Assembly: GCF_003665095.1 (NCBI RefSeq)
Contig: NZ_RCHV01000002.1
Span: 4,140,501 to 4,204,500 of the forward strand
DNA length: 64,000 nucleotides
Reading direction: 5' to 3'
Origin: Streptomyces sp. Z26
Lineage (GTDB): Bacteria; Actinomycetota; Actinomycetes; Streptomycetales; Streptomycetaceae
The notes below the pieces were generated by a model. It worked only from the letters and a program-made list of their open reading frames with translations, was not told where the DNA came from and ran no database searches. Made by a program: the position numbers and the translations under genes. Within the stretch, counting starts at the first letter, position 1, and each line of letters starts with the position of its first letter. Below, piece by piece: positions 59,056-64,000 of the stretch.

Positions 59056-59206
59056 CGCGCCGTTGTGAGCTGGAATTCATGAAGCGCTCACGGGCAGGGC
59101 TAACCTGCAAGGCGGACATGCCGCGTGCCCTCTGGCCAAGCCGCGGCCTCGCGGCACGCCCACGCTGACAACGAACCGCGAACCACAACTAAGGGGACGT
59201 ACGCGC

Positions 59207-60379
59207 GTGGACCTGTTCGAGTACCAGGCGAGGGACATCTTCGCCAAGCATGACGTACCGGTGCTGGCCGGTGAAGTCATCGACACGCCCGAGGCGGCGC
59301 GCGCGGTGACCGAGCGGCTCGGCGGCCGAGCGGTCGTCAAGGCGCAGGTCAAGACCGGCGGTCGGGGCAAGGCGGGGGGCGTGAAGCTGGCTTCTGACCC
59401 GGCGGACGCCGTCGACAAGGCCAGCCAGATCCTGGGCATGGACATCAAGGGCCACACGGTCCACCGGGTGATGCTGGCGCAGACCGCCGACATCGCCGAG
59501 GAGTACTACGTCTCCTTCCTGCTCGACCGCACCAACCGCACCTTCCTGGCCATGGCCTCGGTCGAGGGTGGCGTCGAGATCGAGGAGGTCGCGGCCACCA
59601 AGCCGGAGGCCCTCGCGAAGATCCCGGTCGACGCCATCGAGGGCGTGACGGAGGAGAAGGCGCGCGAGATCGTCGCCGCCGCGAAGTTCCCGGCCGAGCT
59701 GACCGACCAGGTGGTGAACGTCCTCCAGAAGCTGTGGGACGTCTTCATCAAGGAGGACGCCCTCCTCGTCGAGGTCAACCCGCTGGTCAAGACCGGCGAC
59801 GGCAAGGTCATCGCGCTGGACGGCAAGGTGTCCCTGGACGAGAACGCCGAGTTCCGCCAGCCGGACCACGCCGAGCTGGAGGACAAGGCCGCGGCCAACC
59901 CGCTGGAGGCGGCGGCCAAGGCCAAGGGCCTCAACTACGTGAAGCTCGACGGCCAGGTCGGCATCATCGGCAACGGCGCGGGCCTCGTCATGTCCACCCT
60001 CGACGTGGTGGCGTACGCGGGCGAGAAGCACAACAACGTCAAGCCCGCCAACTTCCTCGACATCGGCGGCGGCGCGTCCGCCGAGGTGATGGCCAACGGC
60101 CTGGAGATCATCCTCGGGGACCCGGACGTCACGTCCGTCTTCGTCAACGTCTTCGGCGGCATCACCGCGTGCGACGCCGTCGCCAACGGCATCGTCCAGG
60201 CCCTGGAACTGCTCAAGTCCCGGGGCGAGGACGTCAGCAAGCCGCTGGTCGTCCGCCTCGACGGCAACAACTCGGAGCTGGGCCGCAAGATCCTCACCGA
60301 CGCCGACCACCCGCTCGTACAGCAGGTGGACACCATGGACGGCGCGGCCGACCGCGCCGCCGAGCTGGCCGCGCAGTAG
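59207..60379 (+). CDS. sucC: succinyl-CoA ligase, ADP-forming, beta subunit
   Basis: A 390-residue subunit of the TCA-cycle enzyme that makes ATP or GTP from succinyl-CoA. The ATP-grasp domain starts M-D-L-F-E-Y-Q-A-R-D-I-F, with V-K-A-Q-V-K-T-G-G-R-G-K-A-G-G-V in the nucleotide site; the C-terminal flavodoxin-like part has G-N-G-A-G-L-V-M-S-T-L-D, I-G-G-G-A-S and F-V-N-V-F-G-G-I. GTG at 59207 has AAGGGGA upstream. sucD follows after 49 bp in the same operon. Confidence 0.98.
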   Translation: MDLFEYQARDIFAKHDVPVLAGEVIDTPEAARAVTERLGGRAVVKAQVKTGGRGKAGGVKLASDPADAVDKASQILGMDIKGHTVHRVMLAQTADIAEEYYVSFLLDRTNRTFLAMASVEGGVEIEEVAATKPEALAKIPVDAIEGVTEEKAREIVAAAKFPAELTDQVVNVLQKLWDVFIKEDALLVEVNPLVKTGDGKVIALDGKVSLDENAEFRQPDHAELEDKAAANPLEAAAKAKGLNYVKLDGQVGIIGNGAGLVMSTLDVVAYAGEKHNNVKPANFLDIGGGASAEVMANGLEIILGDPDVTSVFVNVFGGITACDAVANGIVQALELLKSRGEDVSKPLVVRLDGNNSELGRKILTDADHPLVQQVDTMDGAADRAAELAAQ

Positions 60380-60428
60380 TTTCCGGCGCATCTCCGACAC
60401 CACAAGAGGGACCAGGACACCAACACCC

Positions 60429-61313
60429 ATGGCTATCTTCCTCACCAAGGAAAGCAAGGTCATCGTCCAGGGGATGACCGGCTCCGAGGGCCAGAAGCAC
60501 ACCAAGCGCATGCTGGCCTCGGGCGCGAACATCGTCGGCGGCGTGAACCCCCGCAAGGCGGGCACGACGGTCGACTTCGACGGGACGGACGTGCCGGTCT
60601 TCGGCGGCGTCGCGGAGGCCATGGAGGCCACCGGCGCGGACGTGACCGTCATCTTCGTACCGGAGAAGTTCACCAAGAGCGCGGTCGTCGAGGCGATCGA
60701 CGCCGAGATCCCGCTGTGCGTCGTGATCACCGAGGGCATCGCGGTGCACGACTCCGCGGCGTTCTGGGCGTACGCGGGCCAGAAGGGCAACAAGACCCGC
60801 ATCATCGGCCCCAACTGCCCCGGCCTCATCACGCCCGGCCAGTCCAACGCGGGCATCATCCCGGCGGACATCACCAAGCCCGGCCGCATCGGCCTGGTCT
60901 CGAAGTCCGGCACGCTGACATACCAGATGATGTACGAGCTGCGTGACATCGGCTTCTCGACCTGCGTCGGCATCGGCGGTGACCCGGTGATCGGCACCAC
61001 CCACATCGACGCGCTGCGTGCCTTCGAGGCCGACCCCGAGACCGACCTGATCGTGATGATCGGTGAGATCGGCGGCGACGCGGAGGAGCGCGCGGCCGAC
61101 TTCATCAAGGAGAACGTGTCGAAGCCGGTCGTCGGCTACGTCGCGGGCTTCACCGCCCCCGAGGGCAAGACGATGGGCCACGCGGGCGCCATCGTCTCCG
61201 GTTCGTCGGGCACCGCCCAGGCGAAGAAGGAGGCCCTGGAGGCCGCGGGCGTGAAGGTCGGCAAGACCCCGTCCGAGACCGCACGTCTCGCGCGCGAGCT
61301 GCTGGTCGGCTGA
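60429..61313 (+). CDS. sucD: succinyl-CoA ligase, alpha subunit
   Basis: A 294-residue subunit carrying CoA binding and the phospho-histidine. It shows V-Q-G-M-T-G-S-E-G, G-P-N-C-P-G-L-I-T-P-G, S-K-S-G-T-L-T-Y, G-I-G-G-D-P-V-I-G-T and the active His251 in M-G-H-A-G-A-I-V-S-G. It pairs with sucC and is followed by a strong terminator. Nothing is unusual. Confidence 0.98.
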   Translation: MAIFLTKESKVIVQGMTGSEGQKHTKRMLASGANIVGGVNPRKAGTTVDFDGTDVPVFGGVAEAMEATGADVTVIFVPEKFTKSAVVEAIDAEIPLCVVITEGIAVHDSAAFWAYAGQKGNKTRIIGPNCPGLITPGQSNAGIIPADITKPGRIGLVSKSGTLTYQMMYELRDIGFSTCVGIGGDPVIGTTHIDALRAFEADPETDLIVMIGEIGGDAEERAADFIKENVSKPVVGYVAGFTAPEGKTMGHAGAIVSGSSGTAQAKKEALEAAGVKVGKTPSETARLARELLVG

Positions 61314-61330
61314 CGCCGCACCACGGGTGT

Positions 61331-61365
61331 ACGGGCCCGCGCCCCCGCGAAGGGTGCGGGCCCGT
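61331..61365 (+). terminator. terminator of sucCD
   Basis: A 14-bp stem with one G-T pair (61331-61344 with 61352-61365) and a 7-base loop, 17 bp after the sucD stop. Confidence 0.85.
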
Positions 61366-61428
61366 CAGCTTGCGCGGCGTCGGCGGCCGGGCCCGCACGT
61401 GACCGCCCGACCACCCCGCCCCGCCCGC

Positions 61429-62529
61429 CTACTCGCCCTCCTCCTGCGCGCCTTCGTCCTGCGCGCCTTCGTCCTCAGCGCCGTCGTCCGCCGCCGGGTC
61501 CTCGGTCGCGCGCTCCGGGCCGTGCTCACCGAGGCGCATGCGGTGGTTCCGCGACCGCAGTTCCGGCACGTACGCCTCCGTCGCCGTCCGCTCCGTCCCC
61601 GGCAGGCCCGGTGTCGCGGGCGCGTGCCGTGCCGGGGACGCGTCGACGCGCCCCTCGGAGACCACCCAGGACACGGCGGTGGCCGCCGTGACCAGCAGGG
61701 TCAGCCCGACGGCGGCCCGCGTACGCCGCCGCGTCGTCCGTTCGCTGCACCGCCGTACGACGGCGGGCGGCGGCGTCCGTACGGGCTGTGCGGCGGCCAG
61801 CAGCCGCAGCCGTTCCCGTACGAGTGACGGTCGCCGGTCCTCGTCGGCCTCCCGCAGCTCCGGCACCGACGCACCGAGCGCCTCGCGCGCGTGCCCGACG
61901 CGGCGCGACGTGGCGGCGGCGCCCGCCTCCGTCTCTGCGGCCGTCGCCTCGACGTCCAGCCCCAGCCCGTCGTGGAGCAGCAGCGCGCGCCGGTACGTAC
62001 GCGGGAGCCGCAGCAGCCCGTCCAGCATCGCGCGGTCGGCGGGCGGACCGGGGTGCGCGGGGGTCGCGCGGCAGCCGGGGTGCAACTGGTGCCAGGGTGA
62101 CAGCGCGTACTCGTACACCGCGGCGCGTACCCAGCCCGCCGGGTCCCGGTCGGCGGCGACCTCGGGCCAGCGCTCCCAGGCGAGATGGAACGCGTGGGCC
62201 ACGGCGTGCTCGGCGATACGGCGGTGGGCGCAGAGCAGGTACGCCTGCCGGGTCAGGGCGCGGGCGTTCCGCGTGTAGAGGGCGTCGAAGGCGAGCACGG
62301 CGGAACCGACCTGCTCAACGGGTCGCCCGGCGGGGGCGGGCCGCTTCCCGTCCGCCTCCGTCTCCGTCCCCGCCTCCGCTGTCGGGTGCTCCCCGGTGGC
62401 GGGTTCCGGCGCGACCGCCGCCACCGTCCCCGGCTCGTCCGCGTGGGCGGGTCCCGTCTCGGCGGTCGCCCTCCGCCGGGCCCGCCACCTCTTCCTCGTC
62501 GCCGTCCCCGTCTTCGACCTGGCCGTCAT
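61429..62529 (-). CDS. sigma-70-like protein with C-terminal transmembrane segment
   Basis: A 366-residue protein. Residues about 75-160 resemble sigma region 2 (F-D-A-L-Y-T-R-N-A-R-A-L-T-R-Q-A-Y-L-L, then A-F-H-L-A-W-E-R-W-P-E-V) and about 165-230 resemble region 4 with L-P-R-T-Y-R-R-A-L-L-L-H-D-G-L-G-L-D-V. The second part is diverged. One transmembrane helix (about 275-297) follows and the rest is an acidic, outside-facing tail of Asp/Glu/Gln/Ala repeats. It looks like an ECF-derived factor tethered to the membrane rather than a free sigma factor. ATG at 62529 has GGAGAG upstream; the palindrome GACCATACGGTC lies 45 bp before it. Confidence 0.75.
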   Translation of the reverse strand: MTARSKTGTATRKRWRARRRATAETGPAHADEPGTVAAVAPEPATGEHPTAEAGTETEADGKRPAPAGRPVEQVGSAVLAFDALYTRNARALTRQAYLLCAHRRIAEHAVAHAFHLAWERWPEVAADRDPAGWVRAAVYEYALSPWHQLHPGCRATPAHPGPPADRAMLDGLLRLPRTYRRALLLHDGLGLDVEATAAETEAGAAATSRRVGHAREALGASVPELREADEDRRPSLVRERLRLLAAAQPVRTPPPAVVRRCSERTTRRRTRAAVGLTLLVTAATAVSWVVSEGRVDASPARHAPATPGLPGTERTATEAYVPELRSRNHRMRLGEHGPERATEDPAADDGAEDEGAQDEGAQEEGE

Positions 62530-62573
62530 GCTCGCTCTCCGTACCGTGGACCCGTCCCGATCATGGACTCACC

Positions 62574-62585
62574 GACCATACGGTC
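62574..62585. promoter_or_regulatory. short inverted repeat upstream of the sigma-like gene
   Basis: GACC, ATAC, GGTC: a 12-bp inverted repeat in the AT-rich divergent region (62530-62674) between the sigma-like gene and the DUF6350 gene. Possible operator; function unknown. Confidence 0.4.
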
Positions 62586-62674
62586 TGAAAAGTTACACAT
62601 CATCTCATTCATCTACACCGCGACATTCGCTCAGCTAAGCGGGCGAAAGGCGCCGTTGTTGGCAGCATGACCGG

Positions 62675-64000
62675 GTGCCGAACTCCACGTATCTCCCCCC
62701 GACACCCCACCCGGACGGCCCAGCCGCCCCCCGGCACCGGCCGCCCGTCGGCACCTGGCTGGCGGGCGGAGCGGTGGCGGCCGGGCTCGGACTCGGCGTC
62801 TTCGCCGTGGCCGTACTGCTGCTGTGGATCAGCACCCCGTACCCCGGCGACGGGCCCGGCGGCGCGCTCCACGTCGCCGCCGGGCTGTGGCTGGCCGCGC
62901 ACGGCGCCGACCTCGTACGGGACGGGACGCTGACGGGCGGTACGGCGCCGGTGGCGCTCACGCCGCTGCTGTTCTCCGCGCTCCCCGCCTGGCTGCTGTT
63001 CCGCGCGGGGCGGGCCGCGCAGGACGACGGTGAGGAGGAGGGCGGCGCGGGCGAGGACGATGGCGACGGCGCGTACGGCGACGGTCCGGGCGCCCACCCG
63101 CCCGAGCGGCGGCCGGAGACCGAACCGGCGGACGCGGCGCCCGCCACGGGAGGGCCGGACGCGGCGCTCGGCGACGCGCTCCGGGCCGCCCTCTGGTCGG
63201 CGGCCGGTTACCTCCTCGTCGCGGGCGCCACCGTCGCGTACACCGCGAACGGCCCGCTGCGCGTCGACGTGCTCAGCGCCGCCCTCTGCCTCCCGCTGTT
63301 CGCGGCGGGGGTGTCGGCGTGCGCCGTACGGTGCGCGCCGGAGCGCGCGTCCACCGCGCGGGGCGCGCTCGCGGCCCGCCTACGGGAGGCGGACCGCGTA
63401 CCGGCCTCCGTACGGCGGGTGGTGACCAGCCCGCACCTCCCCGGGACGCTACGGGCGGCGCGCGCCGCGACCGTACTGCTGCTCGCCGGTGGCGCCGCGC
63501 TCACCCTGCTCGCGCTGGCCTGGCACGCGGGCGCCGTCGGGCACTCGTTCCCGCAGCTCGGCGGGGCCTGGGCCGGACACGTCTCGGTCGCCCTGCTCAC
63601 GCTGGCGCTGCTCCCCAACGCCGTCGTCTGGGCCGCCTCCTACGCGCTCGGCCCCGGCTTCGCGCTGGGTACGAGCAGCGTGGTCGGGCCGTTGGGCGCC
63701 GACCGCCCGGAGCTGCCGCACTTCCCGCTGCTCGCCGCGCTGCCCGCCGAGGGCGCCGAAGTGACGCCGCTGACCTGGGCGTTGGCGGCGCTGCCCGTCG
63801 CGGCCGGGCTGACGATGGGTTGGCGCGTGGGCCGTACGGCCGCCCCGGTGTGCGGGCGCCGCGACCTCGCGCGCACCCACCGGCAGACGGCGGGGGCTGC
63901 GTGGGCGGCGGCCTGCGTGTGCGCTGTCGTGCTCGCCGCGCTCGCGGGCTTCTCCGGCGGGGCGCTCGGCAACGGCGATCTGGCGCGGTTCGGGCCGAGT
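62675..64000 (+). CDS. DUF6350 multi-pass membrane protein (truncated by window end)
   Basis: At least 442 residues; the frame stays open to the window edge. After a Pro/His-rich start come membrane segments: L-A-G-G-A-V-A-A-G-L-G-L-G-V-F-A-V (about 27-49), A-L-H-V-A-A-G-L-W-L-A-A-H-G, L-L-F-S-A-L-P-A-W-L-L-F, an acidic loop, and more helices beyond residue 170. This order fits the actinobacterial DUF6350 family of unknown role found near purine and cobalamin genes. GTG at 62675 is chosen because the family N-terminus begins there, though no clear ribosome site precedes it. Confidence 0.8.
   Translation, partial: MPNSTYLPPTPHPDGPAAPRHRPPVGTWLAGGAVAAGLGLGVFAVAVLLLWISTPYPGDGPGGALHVAAGLWLAAHGADLVRDGTLTGGTAPVALTPLLFSALPAWLLFRAGRAAQDDGEEEGGAGEDDGDGAYGDGPGAHPPERRPETEPADAAPATGGPDAALGDALRAALWSAAGYLLVAGATVAYTANGPLRVDVLSAALCLPLFAAGVSACAVRCAPERASTARGALAARLREADRVPASVRRVVTSPHLPGTLRAARAATVLLLAGGAALTLLALAWHAGAVGHSFPQLGGAWAGHVSVALLTLALLPNAVVWAASYALGPGFALGTSSVVGPLGADRPELPHFPLLAALPAEGAEVTPLTWALAALPVAAGLTMGWRVGRTAAPVCGRRDLARTHRQTAGAAWAAACVCAVVLAALAGFSGGALGNGDLARFGPS

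Noticed and set aside
59041..59056. Rex redox operator before sucCD
   Set aside because: Half-sites TGTGA and TCAC fit, but the inner AAC...TT bases and the last base do not, so it is kept only as an unspecified palindrome.
1..64000. tRNA, rRNA, CRISPR arrays, prophage or attachment sites
   Set aside because: I found no cloverleaf-like segment, no rRNA sequence, no regularly spaced direct repeats with spacers and no integrase or phage gene; the only mobile signal is the IS relic at 31.1 kb.

Overview
This 64 kb window is chromosomal DNA from a Streptomyces or a very close relative. The evidence is very high GC with strong third-position bias, GTG and TTG starts, many stop/start overlaps (GTGA, ATGA, TTGA), groES-groEL1 behind two CIRCE operators, the sporulation regulators whiD and bldM lying back to back, an ECF sigma gene next to guaB, an isobutyryl-CoA mutase small subunit (icmB), and a gene order that I recall as a conserved block of Streptomyces chromosomes (groESL1, whiD/bldM, guaB, guaB3, glpD, gabD2, guaA, pcrA, icmB, sucCD).

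Layout. 0-6.4 kb: a truncated SAM-methyltransferase-like gene, a secreted polysaccharide deacetylase, heat-shock regulated groES/groEL1, then SDR, MOSC and LysR genes. 6.5-13.1 kb: whiD and bldM (with a sigma-BldN type promoter), an ShbA/SigD-like sigma factor, guaB, guaB3 and an odd nucleotide-sugar dehydrogenase. 13.3-24.6 kb: glpD, a membrane Ser/Thr kinase, a giant pseudokinase, succinate-semialdehyde dehydrogenase and a GMC oxidoreductase. 24.6-27.8 kb: a gene-free stretch, chorismate mutase behind what looks like an aromatic-amino-acid attenuator, and guaA. 27.9-36.3 kb is an accessory segment: XRE/membrane pair, HAD hydrolase with GntR regulator, a broken lipoprotein gene, a DUF6193 gene, an IS5-type relic, glutamate decarboxylase, and a small RiPP locus with a lasso-type cyclase and PqqD-like protein but no recognisable leader peptidase. 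36.3-44.9 kb: CAP-domain secreted protein, a PspC-type two-component system with divergent PspC membrane protein, DoxX, a frameshifted class II aldolase, and an NlpC/P60 hydrolase under a c-di-AMP (ydaO-type) riboswitch. 44.9-50.4 kb: pcrA helicase, an M23 peptidase with a Tyr-rich repeat region, icmB. 50.6-58.8 kb: a divergent five-gene system, SWIM + DUF5691 on the minus strand and MoxR AAA ATPase + DUF5682 + VWA on the plus strand. 59.2-64 kb: sucCD, a membrane-anchored sigma-like protein and the start of a DUF6350 membrane protein.

How it fits together. Purine (guaB, guaB3, guaA), TCA (sucCD) and glycerol (glpD) housekeeping genes are interleaved with developmental and envelope functions. 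The strongest new-looking signals are three: (1) both arms of the MoxR/VWA/SWIM system, and the nearby pcrA helicase gene, carry matches to the RecA-independent DNA-damage (PafBC-type) promoter TTGTCAGTG-N8-TAnnnT, which would make this poorly understood system part of a DNA-damage regulon; (2) a 23-codon leader with a Phe-Trp-Phe-Thr-Tyr run, followed by mutually exclusive hairpins, precedes chorismate mutase; (3) the RiPP locus pairs a 52-residue candidate precursor with an Asn-synthetase-like cyclase and PqqD protein without a B2 peptidase. All functional statements rest on reading the sequence and recalled family knowledge; no database search was run.
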